A stretch of DNA of 64,000 nt from CAYNRA01 sp046293395 (GTDB lineage Bacteria; Bacteroidota; Bacteroidia; Cytophagales; Spirosomataceae), in the NCBI GenBank assembly GCA_046293395.1, contig JBKBOU010000002.1, positions 903,635-967,634 of the forward strand. Reading direction: 5' to 3'. Under the pieces are notes generated by a model. The model was not told the origin of the DNA. It did not search any database and was given only the letters and a program-made list of their open reading frames with translations. Below are positions 1 through 9,253 of the stretch, piece after piece. The stretch's first letter is position 1. Every line of letters starts with the position of its first letter. The translations under genes were made by a program, and so were the position numbers.

Positions 1-271
1 AGAGGCAAAGCAGCAAATTGAACTTCAAGTAACACAAGCTTATTATCAGGCATTTACAGCGCAAAAAGGAATTGAAACTGCCGAAAGTGGTAAAAAACAA
101 GCCGAACAAATTCGTTCGTTGGTCGAAAAAAGATACCGAAATGGTCAAGCTCTTTTCATTGAACTTCAAAAAGCACAAACAGACTGGGAAGTAGCATCTA
201 TTCAATATTCACTCAAAAAATACGAGGCAAGCCTTGCTTATTTGCAACTCCGCAAAGTAAGCGCTTATTGA
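1..271 (+). CDS. TolC-family outer-membrane efflux protein, C-terminal fragment
   Basis: The open frame enters from the window edge (first full codon at base 2) and ends at TGA 269-271, leaving about 89 residues. The fragment is a long amphipathic helix rich in Q, K, A and E, with the motif YRNGQALFIELQKAQTDWE followed by a short helix ending KVSAY. This is typical of the last coiled-coil repeat of TolC/OprM proteins, which form the outer-membrane channel of tripartite pumps. It lies 33 bases upstream of an adaptor gene and an RND pump gene on the same strand, the usual operon partners. The assignment rests on helix pattern and context because the N-terminus is outside the window. Confidence 0.8.
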   Translation, partial: EAKQQIELQVTQAYYQAFTAQKGIETAESGKKQAEQIRSLVEKRYRNGQALFIELQKAQTDWEVASIQYSLKKYEASLAYLQLRKVSAY

Positions 272-304
272 CTTCACGATTAAACACAAGTATCCTTCAA
301 AAAT

Positions 305-1360
305 ATGAAAAATCATTTCCTTTTATTGGTCTCGTTGGTTGTGTTCTGGGGCTGTGAGAAAAAATCCTCTCCCAAAGAAAATACGGCAGTAAATGACCTT
401 CCCGTCGTGCAAGTCGTTCAACCGAGTTACCAAAATCAAACAGCACACGTTACAGCAACGGGTAAAATTGTCTCAGATGCCGAACTTAAACTTGCATTTA
501 AAGTAGGTGGGTACATTCAGCGTACATTTGTACAAGAAGGTCAGGAAATTCGGGCAGGTCAATTGCTGGCTGAACTAGATATATCCGAAATTCAAGCGCA
601 AGTAAAACAAGCCAAAGCAGCACTTGCCAAAGCCGAACGAGACTATCTACGCGCCAAACAATTGGGGGACGAACAAGCGATTTTGCCTTATACCGTTCAG
701 GATGCACAAACTGCGCTGGAAGTTAGTAAAGAACAACTCAAAGTAGCCGAATTTAACCAAAAATGGACACGAATTTATGCGCCTAAAAGTGGACGAATCC
801 TTCGGCAATTAGCGCAAGAGGGTGAACTCGTCACGCCTTTCTCTCCTGTGTTTCTCTTGAGCACTGGAACGAATACGTATTTTTTGCGGGCGGGTGTGAC
901 AGACAAAGACCTAGTAAAATTACGCATGGGTCAGACGGCGTCTGTCCAATTAGATGCATATCCTGGCGAATTATTTGAAGGAAATATCACCCAAATTGGG
1001 GCGATTGCCCATCCTGCCACTGGACTTTTTGACATCGAAATTAAATTAAAAAATAGTTCAAAACTCATTCGTTCTGGCTTTATCGGACAAGCAACTTTGC
1101 AGAACGCTACGGAAACGGCAGGGCTTGTCATTCCGATTGAAACGCTGGTTGGCGCCAATCAAAACGATGGATATGTATTTGTGTATGAAGCTGCAACGCA
1201 AAAAGTACGGAAAACAGCGGTACAATTGGGTGCGTTGGATGGCAAAATGGTGCAAGTAAAAGGGGGTATCCAACGTTCGGATTTTATCGTGGACAAAGGA
1301 GCTAACTTTTTGAGTGACCAAGAAAAAGTGACCATTTCTAATCCAATTCAAAAGCAATAA
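305..1360 (+). CDS. RND efflux periplasmic adaptor (membrane fusion) lipoprotein
   Basis: 351 residues of the HlyD/AcrA adaptor type. The N-terminus is a lipoprotein signal peptide with lipobox FWGC and Cys17 as the probable lipidation site, so the protein should be anchored facing the periplasm. The middle holds two lipoyl half-motifs (near AFKVGGYIQRTFVQEGQEI and IYAPKSGRILRQLAQEGE) flanking an alpha-helical hairpin rich in A, K and Q, then a beta-barrel and membrane-proximal domain. It should bridge the TolC channel upstream and the RND pump downstream; the pump ORF starts only 3 bases after its stop. The drug or solvent substrate cannot be read from sequence. Confidence 0.92.
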   Translation: MKNHFLLLVSLVVFWGCEKKSSPKENTAVNDLPVVQVVQPSYQNQTAHVTATGKIVSDAELKLAFKVGGYIQRTFVQEGQEIRAGQLLAELDISEIQAQVKQAKAALAKAERDYLRAKQLGDEQAILPYTVQDAQTALEVSKEQLKVAEFNQKWTRIYAPKSGRILRQLAQEGELVTPFSPVFLLSTGTNTYFLRAGVTDKDLVKLRMGQTASVQLDAYPGELFEGNITQIGAIAHPATGLFDIEIKLKNSSKLIRSGFIGQATLQNATETAGLVIPIETLVGANQNDGYVFVYEAATQKVRKTAVQLGALDGKMVQVKGGIQRSDFIVDKGANFLSDQEKVTISNPIQKQ

Positions 1361-1363
1361 GCC

Positions 1364-4300
1364 ATGAAAATAGCCGCCTTTTCTGTTAAAAACTACCAAT
1401 TTACGATTGTTATTTTCGTCCTAATTTTAGCTTTAGGCGTTTCTTCCTTGCTCCAAATGCCCAAGGCAGAAGACCCCGTTTTGAAAGCTACTTTCAACTC
1501 GATTATCGTTGTGTATCCAGGTACAAGTCCTGAAGACATGGAAAGTCTAATTGTTGACCCCATCGAAGAAAAAGTAGCGAGTATCAGCGACATCAAACGA
1601 ATTATTTCTACTGCCGATGACGGCGTGGCAAGCATACGGATTGAGTTTTTACATGAAGTAGATGCCGAAGAAAAATACAGCGAGGTTCTCCGTGAAGTCA
1701 ATGCGATAAAAGCCAAACTTCCGACTGATATTTACAGCATCGATGTTTTTCAATACACGCCCGAAGGGGTCAGCATTGTTCAATGTGCGCTTATGTCTGA
1801 ACAGGCGAGTTTTCAGGAGCTCAAAACCCAAGCAGAGCGGCTAAAAGACCAATTAAAAAAAGTAAAAAATCTCAAAAGCGTTGAAACATGGGCTTATCCT
1901 GAACAACAAGTGGCGATTTCTTTGCAATTGGACAAAATGGCGCAGTTGGGTATTCCGGTTCAGCAAGTGATGGGTGCCATTCAATCGGAAAATGCGTCTA
2001 TTCCTGCCGGGTTTATTGAAATAGGCCCGCGTAAATTGAATATTAAAACATCCGGCTCATACGAAAATCTCCGCCAAATAGAACAAACAACGATTCGAGG
2101 ACTGGACAATCAGTTGATTCCCTTACATGCCATCGCGGAGATTCAACGTATGGAGGAACAACCCGCTTATCTCGCCCGTTTGAACGGGAAACGCGCCGTT
2201 TTCTTGACTGCGACACAGAAAAAGAATACCAATATTTTTACCATCAATGAACAAATTAGCCCAGTTATTGATGAATTTCAGAAAAGTTTACCTGCCCATA
2301 TTGCCTTTGAAAAAAGCTTTGACCAAGCCCAAAGTGTCTCAAAACGCTTATTGGGGCTAGCCAAAGATTTCGGAATTGCCATTGTTTTGGTACTCATCAC
2401 CTTGATTCCACTTGGAATCCGACCTGCCATTATTGTCATGATTTCCATTCCCTTATCCTTAGCCATTGGATTGGCGGGATTGGATTTGCTTGGGTTTGGT
2501 ATCAACCAATTATCGGTCGTTGGGCTCGTCATTGCCTTGGGTTTATTGGTAGATGATTCCATTGTAGTTGTGGAAAACATCGCGCGTTTTATTCGGCAAG
2601 GATATTCACGGAGAGAGGCGTCCATTGAAGCAACCAAGCAAATCGGGTTGGCGGTTGTTGGCTGTACTGCGACACTCATTTTGGCATTTTTACCCCTTAC
2701 ATTTCTTCCAGAATCTGCTGGTGACTTTATCCGAAGCTTGCCTATGGCGGTCATCATGACCGTTCTGGCTTCTTTATTTGTGTCTATCACGATTGTGCCT
2801 TTTTTATCTAGTCTCATCATGCCGAAACAAGAGCGAGAGGAAGGAAATATCGTTTTACAGTATATGCACAAAGGCATAGAAGGGTCGTACCGGAAAATCT
2901 TGCAATGGTCTTTGGCGAACCCTTGGCGTACGTTGGGCATTGCTTTGGTTCTATTTATTGGGAGTTTGGCGCTCATTCCGGTCATAGGTATCAGTGTATT
3001 TCCTAAATCTGAAAAACCACAATTCTTGATTAACATCGAAACACCGGTCGGGTCAAATCTTGCTACCACAAACGAAGCCGCGCTTTTTGTAGAGAAAGAA
3101 TTAGCGCGTCATGCCATCGTCCGAAATTATGCAACCAATGTCGGGAAAGGAAATCCGAGAATCTACTACAACGTCATTCCGCCAGGAGGAAATCTGAGTA
3201 ATTTTGCTCAATTATTCGTTCAATTGCAAGAAAAGACAGAAGTACCCGCCCGTACGACTTTCATCGATACGCTTCGCCGGCAGTTTTCTACGTATGCCGG
3301 TGCAAAAATTAAGGTGATTGAATTTGAACAAGGCCCGCCCGTCGAAGCGCCGTTAGGAACACGTATTTTTGGAAATAACCTCGATAGTTTACGTCAAATT
3401 GCGCTTCGTGTGGAGAAAGCGTACAAAGAAACGCCGGGGACAATCTATGTTTCCAACCCAATGGCGGCAGTAAATACGGATTTTCGGGTGCAAATAAACC
3501 GAGACAAAGCGGGTTTGCTAGGTGTGTCAATCGTAGAAATTGACCGAATGGTTCGGTTGGGAATTTCTGGATTGGATATTGGTCAGTTCAAGAATGAAGC
3601 CAATGAAGATATTCCAATTCGGGTAGGCATTAATTTGGCTCAAAAACCGACATTAAAGACCTTTGACCATCTCTATGTGACGAGCCAAACGACAGGCGCA
3701 CAAATTCCGCTTGCCCAGTTGGTAACGGTAGAATTTGAAACCTCCCCCAATAAGATTAATCATTTTGACCAAGAGCGCTACACGACGGTAAGTTCGTTCA
3801 TTGCCAATGGTTTTCTCGCTCCAGCGGTTTATAGTGCATTTCAGGAGAAATTGGCACAAATAAAACTTCCGGCGGGCTATTATTTTCAGGCAGCGGGAGA
3901 GCAGGAAAGGCAAAAGGAGACATTTGGTGGATTAGGAAAAATTATCCTCATCACACTTTTTGGAATTTTAGCCGTGTTAATCCTTGAATTTAAGACATTT
4001 AAGAGTTCCTTAATTGTCTTGTCGGTGATTCCATTGGGGATGATTGGGGCAGTTGGTATTTTGTATTTGACCAATAACTCCCTGTCGTTCACAGCGATTG
4101 TCGGCATCATTGCATTGGCTGGGATAGAAGTCAAAAACTCCATTTTGTTGGTGGACTTTACCAATTATCTCCGAAAAGAAGAAAAACTAAGCATAGATGA
4201 AGCCATTGAAAAAGCAGGGGAAACGCGTTTCATTCCGATTGTTTTAACGACCTTAACGGCTATCGGCGGTTTAATCCCTTTGGTTTTGGAGCATTCACCG

Positions 4301-4411
4301 TTGTATTCTCCGCTTGCTTTGGTTATCATAGGTGGACTTATCTCGTCTCTGGTACTTACCCGTATTGTTACACCCATTTTGTACAAATTACTTCCGCCGA
4401 AGGTGGAATAA
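1364..4411 (+). CDS. RND-family efflux transporter permease
   Basis: 1015 residues, the normal length for an AcrB/MexB-type inner-membrane proton antiporter. There is one N-terminal TM helix (about residues 10-30), a large porter loop, a TM bundle, a second loop starting near SVFPKSEKPQFLI, and a final TM bundle. The proton-relay pair in TM4 is D397-D398 in GLLVDDSIVVVENI. The second half repeats the fold, with GIIALAGIEVKNSILLVDF in the equivalent helix. It forms a tripartite pump with the two preceding genes. Heavy-metal CzcA features were not seen, so the HAE/multidrug-like branch is preferred. A strong hairpin terminator follows. Confidence 0.93.
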   Translation: MKIAAFSVKNYQFTIVIFVLILALGVSSLLQMPKAEDPVLKATFNSIIVVYPGTSPEDMESLIVDPIEEKVASISDIKRIISTADDGVASIRIEFLHEVDAEEKYSEVLREVNAIKAKLPTDIYSIDVFQYTPEGVSIVQCALMSEQASFQELKTQAERLKDQLKKVKNLKSVETWAYPEQQVAISLQLDKMAQLGIPVQQVMGAIQSENASIPAGFIEIGPRKLNIKTSGSYENLRQIEQTTIRGLDNQLIPLHAIAEIQRMEEQPAYLARLNGKRAVFLTATQKKNTNIFTINEQISPVIDEFQKSLPAHIAFEKSFDQAQSVSKRLLGLAKDFGIAIVLVLITLIPLGIRPAIIVMISIPLSLAIGLAGLDLLGFGINQLSVVGLVIALGLLVDDSIVVVENIARFIRQGYSRREASIEATKQIGLAVVGCTATLILAFLPLTFLPESAGDFIRSLPMAVIMTVLASLFVSITIVPFLSSLIMPKQEREEGNIVLQYMHKGIEGSYRKILQWSLANPWRTLGIALVLFIGSLALIPVIGISVFPKSEKPQFLINIETPVGSNLATTNEAALFVEKELARHAIVRNYATNVGKGNPRIYYNVIPPGGNLSNFAQLFVQLQEKTEVPARTTFIDTLRRQFSTYAGAKIKVIEFEQGPPVEAPLGTRIFGNNLDSLRQIALRVEKAYKETPGTIYVSNPMAAVNTDFRVQINRDKAGLLGVSIVEIDRMVRLGISGLDIGQFKNEANEDIPIRVGINLAQKPTLKTFDHLYVTSQTTGAQIPLAQLVTVEFETSPNKINHFDQERYTTVSSFIANGFLAPAVYSAFQEKLAQIKLPAGYYFQAAGEQERQKETFGGLGKIILITLFGILAVLILEFKTFKSSLIVLSVIPLGMIGAVGILYLTNNSLSFTAIVGIIALAGIEVKNSILLVDFTNYLRKEEKLSIDEAIEKAGETRFIPIVLTTLTAIGGLIPLVLEHSPLYSPLALVIIGGLISSLVLTRIVTPILYKLLPPKVE

Positions 4412-4442
4412 AAGGAGTTTTTACAAACCAAATACAGTAATC

Positions 4443-4478
4443 AAAAAAGGCTACCTGTTCCCATAAGTAGCCTTTTTT
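4443..4478 (+). terminator. Intrinsic terminator after the efflux operon
   Basis: A perfect 12-bp inverted repeat (AAAAAAGGCTAC at 4443-4454 with GTAGCCTTTTTT at 4467-4478) has a 12-base loop and a T-run built into the 3' arm. It starts 32 bases after the RND pump stop. Because the arms begin with A and end with T it could also work in reverse. Confidence 0.85.
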
Positions 4479-4630
4479 GATAGAAATAGGTAATTTGGGT
4501 TTCTGTTTTGCTTCATGTTCAAAAACTATCTTTTGAACTCAATCTATTTTACCTAGAAAAAACACAAACAATTTACACTCTACTCTGCATAAATAAGACT
4601 AATTTTATATCCGAATGAATACAAACTAGC

Positions 4631-4789
4631 ATGAACATGATTGAGAAAACGTCTGAATTTGCTGTCGCGGAATACCTAAACGAAGTACTTGAAAATGGGG
4701 ATGATAATGAACTCGCGACGGCAATTGGTCATGTTGCAAAGGCGATTAGAGACCAAATAGCCATTTATCCGTTATCAGCTCAACAATAA
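4631..4789 (+). pseudogene. Truncated addiction-module antidote (HigA/COG3636-like) relic
   Basis: A 52-codon frame from ATG 4631 to TAA 4789 reads AEYLNEVLENGDDNELATAI, then GHVAKAIRDQIA. This matches the central block of the 'probable addiction module antidote' family (A-x-YL-x(2)-ALE-x-GD ... ALG-x-VA-x-A ... QIA). Full-length members are about 95-100 residues and continue into the recognition helix of an HTH. Here the frame stops right after the QIA position, with an unrelated tail YPLSAQQ. No RelE-like toxin is readable on either side. The reading is a decayed toxin-antitoxin locus. A short, still expressed peptide cannot be excluded. Confidence 0.55.
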
Positions 4790-4977
4790 TTCTTCCCTAA
4801 TTGCTTGGTGTGCAATGTGTTCATACTATCTCTGCTTAAAACAACAGGTTTGATGGAGATAGAAGTCATTTGGATGAAACGCACTTACAGAAACAAGTAA
4901 AAAATAGAAAGAAAAATAATTATCCCATGTGATACCGTGCTTACAAACCTTAATAAATCATTTATAATCAATTAAAT

Positions 4978-5550
4978 ATGCCATTCATAAATACTAAAAA
5001 CGGATACCTAAAAGGCTTTCTTTTGAGCCTCTTTTCTTTCTTTTTCTACATCATCATAAATACTATTCTTCTTCACATAGAATACGTGATTTTTCTAAAA
5101 AAAATCATTTACTACCCAATTATTTATGGCATTTCTTGTCCTGCGAAACCTCTATTTTCTTCGCTTAAATTGGGTGTCTTATTCGCCGACTCCATTTTGA
5201 AACTTGGTATTTTCTATTGTATTATTCGACTTTTGGGTACTAAAAACATACTTCACTCCGTATTTGCCATTACGTTACTTTTTGATTTTACTTATGTTTT
5301 ATTGTCTTTCCTTCCAATCAATGTTGACTTTTACTTTCACTCATCTCGGAATTATCTCGTACATTCTCTCTTTGGATATTCTAATTTTTTGATTTTTTCA
5401 GCTTTTGGCATTCTTCATATTTTGTATGTAGTGAAGATAGGTGGGATAAATAGCAAAACATTTGTTATCTATATGTTCTACACGATTTCGTCCTTTTTTT
5501 TTCAATTTTTAGTCATTCATTATGTTTTAAAAATTCCAATTCCATCGTAA
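4978..5550 (+). CDS. Hypothetical multi-pass membrane protein
   Basis: 190 residues, very rich in F, I, L and Y, with about five predicted TM segments (roughly residues 12-36, 62-84, 88-112, 130-152 and 160-185). There is no signal peptidase site and no conserved catalytic motif that I recognise. The AT content is well above that of the neighbouring efflux and thioesterase genes, which suggests transfer or relaxed constraint. It stands alone between the antitoxin relic and a bidirectional terminator, so its neighbours give no functional hint. Function unknown. Confidence 0.6.
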   Translation: MPFINTKNGYLKGFLLSLFSFFFYIIINTILLHIEYVIFLKKIIYYPIIYGISCPAKPLFSSLKLGVLFADSILKLGIFYCIIRLLGTKNILHSVFAITLLFDFTYVLLSFLPINVDFYFHSSRNYLVHSLFGYSNFLIFSAFGILHILYVVKIGGINSKTFVIYMFYTISSFFFQFLVIHYVLKIPIPS

Positions 5551-5593
5551 TTCCCCCCTATTTTGACTCACTAATCCATGTGTTAAGATGTAT

Positions 5594-5629
5594 ATAAAAT
5601 TAGACGAGAGTTTTCCCGTCTAATTTTAT
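5594..5629. terminator. Bidirectional terminator between convergent genes
   Basis: A perfect 13-bp stem (ATAAAATTAGACG at 5594-5606, CGTCTAATTTTAT at 5617-5629) with a 10-base loop lies between the convergent membrane-protein gene and the thioesterase gene. The AT-rich arms supply U-runs on both strands. Confidence 0.75.
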
Positions 5630-5661
5630 CCGTAATTTTAGTTTCTGTTTACTCGCAGTGC

Positions 5662-6102
5662 TTATTTCATTCCAAAATTAGTACGCGCCAAGTTGCTTAC
5701 ACTTTTAGCGACGATCTCACCCGCTTCATTTTTTATCGTGCAGGCGGCGTGAATGAGTGTTTTTCCTTCCTTGATAATCTCCGAAGTCACCCAGACAAAC
5801 TCACCTTGTTTAGCAGGTCTCAAATAGTCAACATTCAAATTGATGGTTGCATAAAAAGCACCTTTGTCTAACGAGTAAACTGTCGCGCCGAGTACTTCAT
5901 CCATCATCGCGGCAGACACGCCCCCGTGTAAAATCAGGGCAGGATTGGTAAATTCTGGCTTGACCTCAAATTTGAAAGTGAGACTTCCGTACTCCACAGC
6001 CGTCAGCTCTCCGTCTAGCCATTTCGCTACAAGTGACGGACTTCCCTCGCCCATTCGCCCTCCGATGTGGGCACGCATAAAATCAAGAATTGGATTTGTC
6101 AT
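5662..6102 (-). CDS. PaaI-like hotdog-fold acyl-CoA thioesterase
   Basis: 146 residues, the normal size of a single-domain hotdog thioesterase. The family signature is visible as LILHGGVSAAMMDEVLG: HGG turn, then the helix bearing the acidic catalytic residue. A second strand pair is VDYLRPAKQGEFVWVTSEI, close to the usual YLRP motif. These enzymes hydrolyse acyl-CoA or aryl-CoA esters in the cytoplasm, and the substrate cannot be predicted here. ATG at 6102 is the only sensible start. It lies 22 bases downstream of the GH3 fusion gene on the same strand and may be cotranscribed with it. Confidence 0.82.
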   Translation of the reverse strand: MTNPILDFMRAHIGGRMGEGSPSLVAKWLDGELTAVEYGSLTFKFEVKPEFTNPALILHGGVSAAMMDEVLGATVYSLDKGAFYATINLNVDYLRPAKQGEFVWVTSEIIKEGKTLIHAACTIKNEAGEIVAKSVSNLARTNFGMK

Positions 6103-6124
6103 TGTTCAGTATATTGTGAATAAT

Positions 6125-9100
6125 TTAACGAATAATTGCCTGATACGCAGCCGTATGCATCCGCTGACGAATACGCAGCAAATTGATTTTATTGTTTTCT
6201 TCGTTCGGATACACCCGATTAGAAAGAAAAATAAAAAGTAAATCTTCTTTTGGATCTGCCCAAACGACTGTTCCCGTAAAACCCGTATGCCCGAATGTCA
6301 GTGGCGAAGCAAGCAGCGAAAAAGTAGCGCTGTTTTCCGCTGGATTGGGCTTATTCCACCCCAATCCTCGCCCACTTTTTGGGGAAACCGTTTGCGCAAA
6401 ATACTGAACGGTTTCTTTCTTAAAGATACGTTCTGGGCCATAAACACCTGACTGTAAGTGCATTTGAATCAACTTTGCCAAATCCCAGGCATGGCTAAAT
6501 AAACCTGCATGGCCAGCCACTCCGCCAAGCAAAGCCGCGTTGGGGTCGTGAACGGTTCCATGAATTGCCGTACCTCTGAAAACATAGTCGTTGGCAGTTG
6601 GCGCAATTTGCTCTTTCGGAAAAACATTTGTAGGATTAAACAGCGTCGCCGTCATTCCCAACGGACGATAAATAGCATTTGTGACAAATACATCCAAGGG
6701 TTGCTTCGTGATTCTCTCAACTAATTTTTGTAGCATGATTAACCCCAAATCACTGTACAAATACGCATATTCCCCTCTTGCATCTTGACGCTGATGAAGT
6801 TTCGAGTCAATCACCCATTTCCAGACATCTGCCCCGATGGTTGGTTTGATAAACAGTTGTTCTGTGACAGCCAGTCCATTTCCTTCGTTTGCGGCGAGAT
6901 AATATTCATCCTGAAACGCATTTCCAACCTTTGTTTCACGCCAAAAAGGCACAAAGGCTACCAATCCGGCTTGATGCCATAAAACATCTTGAACCGTCAT
7001 TTTATCCTTATTTGTTCCTGCTAATTCAGGTAAATAGTACTTCATCGGTTGGTGTAATTCGATTTTTCCTTGTTCATACAAAAGCATGACAGCCTGTAAA
7101 GTTGCTGCAACTTTGGTAATAGATGCCAAGTCGTATAGACTTTCGCGGGTGATTTTGGAAGGGTCGCCGTAGCGATACGTCCCAAAGGATTTTTCATAAA
7201 CAACTTTTCCACGCCGAGCTACCAACACCTGGCAACCGGGATACGCTCCCTTTTGGATTCCTTCCAACGCAATGGTATCAATTTTTGCTAATTTTTGTGC
7301 GTCCATGCGAACAAAAAGCGGACTTTCCATTCCTAACCGATTGGCAGACCAAACCATTCCTTGCCCTAATTTCTGTGTTTTGTGCGCCGTCACGGGTAAT
7401 TTTCCGGCAGCATTTTGTCCACCAAAAATGACTTGTGCCACCGCCCGATGCGCTCCGGGGTCGTCTTCGTACCCACAAACCAATTGGCTACTTCGGGCAA
7501 ATAATTTGAGCCCGTACGGATTTCCAAAAGCACAAACCACGACTTTCGTTCGTTTCTGGAGTTCTTCAATAAACTGAACCGTTGAGTACGTCACCCCAAA
7601 ATTTCGCGCGGATAAATTATTCATATCGTGAACACTCACAAAAACGACCTCAAACTTACTTGCTTCCTCCAAAACCCACTGCCATTCACTTTCCTTGCTT
7701 GGCTTAAAAGGAATGGAAAAATGCTTGACCTCGGCATAACGGCTCAATGTTTCCTGAAAATCACCACCTAACTCCCGGCCTATCGCAACAGAAGCAAAAC
7801 GCGTTGTATCTATACGAGAAAAAGGCAATACATTTCCTTCATTTTGAACAACCGTAACTGCTTGGTTGAATGCTTTTTCCTTGATTTGTTCGGATAAAAG
7901 TGAATTTAAGTCCGTTTGAAGGTCTTTTTCTGACAGAGGAGCAAAGCGATGTGCGCCAGCCCAATATTTTGCCCGAAGAATCTTGCGTACTTTTTGGTTT
8001 AACTCTTCTTCTTTCACTTCTTGCGATTTTACTGCACTTAGAACGGCTGCGTATGCAACGGGCAATTGCGCCGTTTGCAGCAACAAGTCATTTCCGGCTT
8101 TCAGTGCCGCGACCTCCGCTTGGCCTGTTGGATAAAATTTGGTAAGCCCGCGCATATTGAGCGCATCTGTGATAATGAGACGGTCAAAACCTAGTTCTTT
8201 TTGAAGAATATCCTGTACAATTCGTTTTGACACCGTTGCGGGCGTGTTCATGGCTGCGTCCAGACTAGGCACAAAAAGATGTCCTACCATTACGCTGGCA
8301 ACGCTATCTTGAATTAACTTTTGAAAAGGATAAAATTCGTTGGTGCGAAGGCGGTTTTCGGAGTGACGAATGAGCGGCAAAGCCAAATGAGAATCGCTGT
8401 CTGAGTCTCCGTGTCCTGGAAAATGTTTGGCAGAGCCCATGACTTTCATGCGACGCAAACCCCGGTTATACGCAACGGCTAACGCGGCAACCCGCTCTTT
8501 GTCTTCACCAAAAGAACGAAAGTTAATGACCGGATTTTCTGGATTTGTGTTGATGTCGGCGACGGGAGAAAAATTAATGTGTACGCCTATTCGTCGGCAA
8601 TGTTGACCGATAATGACTCCAATTTCTTCAATAATTCGTGGATTTTGAATAGCGCCAAGCGTGATACTTTTTGGAAAAGAGAATGTACTATCTAGGCGCA
8701 TCCCAAGCCCCCATTCTGCATCCATGCCAATTAATAACGGAATTTTGGAAGCAGCTTGGTATCGGTTTGTTAGCCGTACTTGTTGGCGTGCATTGCCTTG
8801 AAAAAAGATAATCCCGCCCAAGTGATATGTGCGAATTTGTTCTTCTACAAGCCGATACGTGGACTCCGTGCGGTTTGAGTAGGTCGAAATCATAAACAAT
8901 TGACCTACTTTTTGTTCTGTAGTGAGGGTAGCTAACACACTATCTGCCCATGCATTTTGAGCTCGAACGAACTCCTTTTGTGCCGGTGTAACAGCTTGTA
9001 AAGAAGTAGAATCGGAGGAAAAGGAATGCCAATCATGGGCAGGTTTTGTCGCTTCTACTGTTTCTATGGCAAACTCCAAGAAGAAATGAAAAAGAAGGTG

Positions 9101-9130
9101 TTGGACTAATATCTTAATGGAGAAAATCAT
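6125..9130 (-). CDS. Secreted GH3 beta-N-acetylglucosaminidase fused to class C beta-lactamase-like serine hydrolase
   Basis: 1001 residues in two enzyme halves. After a hydrophobic N-terminus, residues about 65-390 form a GH3 domain of the NagZ type, with the His/Asp motif KHFPGHGD (235-242) and the probable nucleophile D322 in ITDALNMRGL. Residues about 410-600 are the usual second GH3 domain. Residues about 615-1000 are a beta-lactamase/esterase domain with SITK (S670, K673), YSD in place of YSN (792-794) and HTG (948-950). This fusion is known in Bacteroidota and is thought to act on muropeptides or other amino-sugar polymers outside the cytoplasm. The exact substrate is inferred. A hairpin and a TAnnTTTG box lie upstream. 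Confidence 0.9.
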   Translation of the reverse strand: MIFSIKILVQHLLFHFFLEFAIETVEATKPAHDWHSFSSDSTSLQAVTPAQKEFVRAQNAWADSVLATLTTEQKVGQLFMISTYSNRTESTYRLVEEQIRTYHLGGIIFFQGNARQQVRLTNRYQAASKIPLLIGMDAEWGLGMRLDSTFSFPKSITLGAIQNPRIIEEIGVIIGQHCRRIGVHINFSPVADINTNPENPVINFRSFGEDKERVAALAVAYNRGLRRMKVMGSAKHFPGHGDSDSDSHLALPLIRHSENRLRTNEFYPFQKLIQDSVASVMVGHLFVPSLDAAMNTPATVSKRIVQDILQKELGFDRLIITDALNMRGLTKFYPTGQAEVAALKAGNDLLLQTAQLPVAYAAVLSAVKSQEVKEEELNQKVRKILRAKYWAGAHRFAPLSEKDLQTDLNSLLSEQIKEKAFNQAVTVVQNEGNVLPFSRIDTTRFASVAIGRELGGDFQETLSRYAEVKHFSIPFKPSKESEWQWVLEEASKFEVVFVSVHDMNNLSARNFGVTYSTVQFIEELQKRTKVVVCAFGNPYGLKLFARSSQLVCGYEDDPGAHRAVAQVIFGGQNAAGKLPVTAHKTQKLGQGMVWSANRLGMESPLFVRMDAQKLAKIDTIALEGIQKGAYPGCQVLVARRGKVVYEKSFGTYRYGDPSKITRESLYDLASITKVAATLQAVMLLYEQGKIELHQPMKYYLPELAGTNKDKMTVQDVLWHQAGLVAFVPFWRETKVGNAFQDEYYLAANEGNGLAVTEQLFIKPTIGADVWKWVIDSKLHQRQDARGEYAYLYSDLGLIMLQKLVERITKQPLDVFVTNAIYRPLGMTATLFNPTNVFPKEQIAPTANDYVFRGTAIHGTVHDPNAALLGGVAGHAGLFSHAWDLAKLIQMHLQSGVYGPERIFKKETVQYFAQTVSPKSGRGLGWNKPNPAENSATFSLLASPLTFGHTGFTGTVVWADPKEDLLFIFLSNRVYPNEENNKINLLRIRQRMHTAAYQAIIR

Positions 9131-9185
9131 CTGTTTCTAATCTTGCGAATCAATGTTTCTGGGAATTTGAAAAATGGGTAGTTCC

Positions 9186-9193
9186 CAAATTTA
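9186..9193 (-). promoter_or_regulatory. Candidate -7 box for the GH3 fusion gene
   Basis: On the minus strand the bases read TAAATTTG, matching the Bacteroidota -7 consensus TAnnTTTG, 56 bases before the ATG. No clear -33 TTTG is present at the expected distance. Confidence 0.45.
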
Positions 9194-9228
9194 CACATAA
9201 ACGCTTTGCCGAGTGGTATAAAGGAATG

Positions 9229-9253
9229 AATTAATGCAAAAATTGCATTAATT
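9229..9253. promoter_or_regulatory. Perfect palindrome upstream of the GH3 promoter, possible operator
   Basis: AATTAATGCAA (9229-9239) and TTGCATTAATT (9243-9253) form an 11-bp perfect inverted repeat with an AAA centre. It starts 36 bases upstream of the candidate -7 box of the GH3 gene and no gene ends here, so a terminator role is unlikely. A transcription-factor site is the simplest explanation. Confidence 0.4.

Noticed and set aside
2278..3069. 263-codon minus-strand open frame opposite the RND pump.
   Set aside because: It lies entirely antisense to a well-supported gene, has no recognisable domain, and reflects codon bias of the sense strand.
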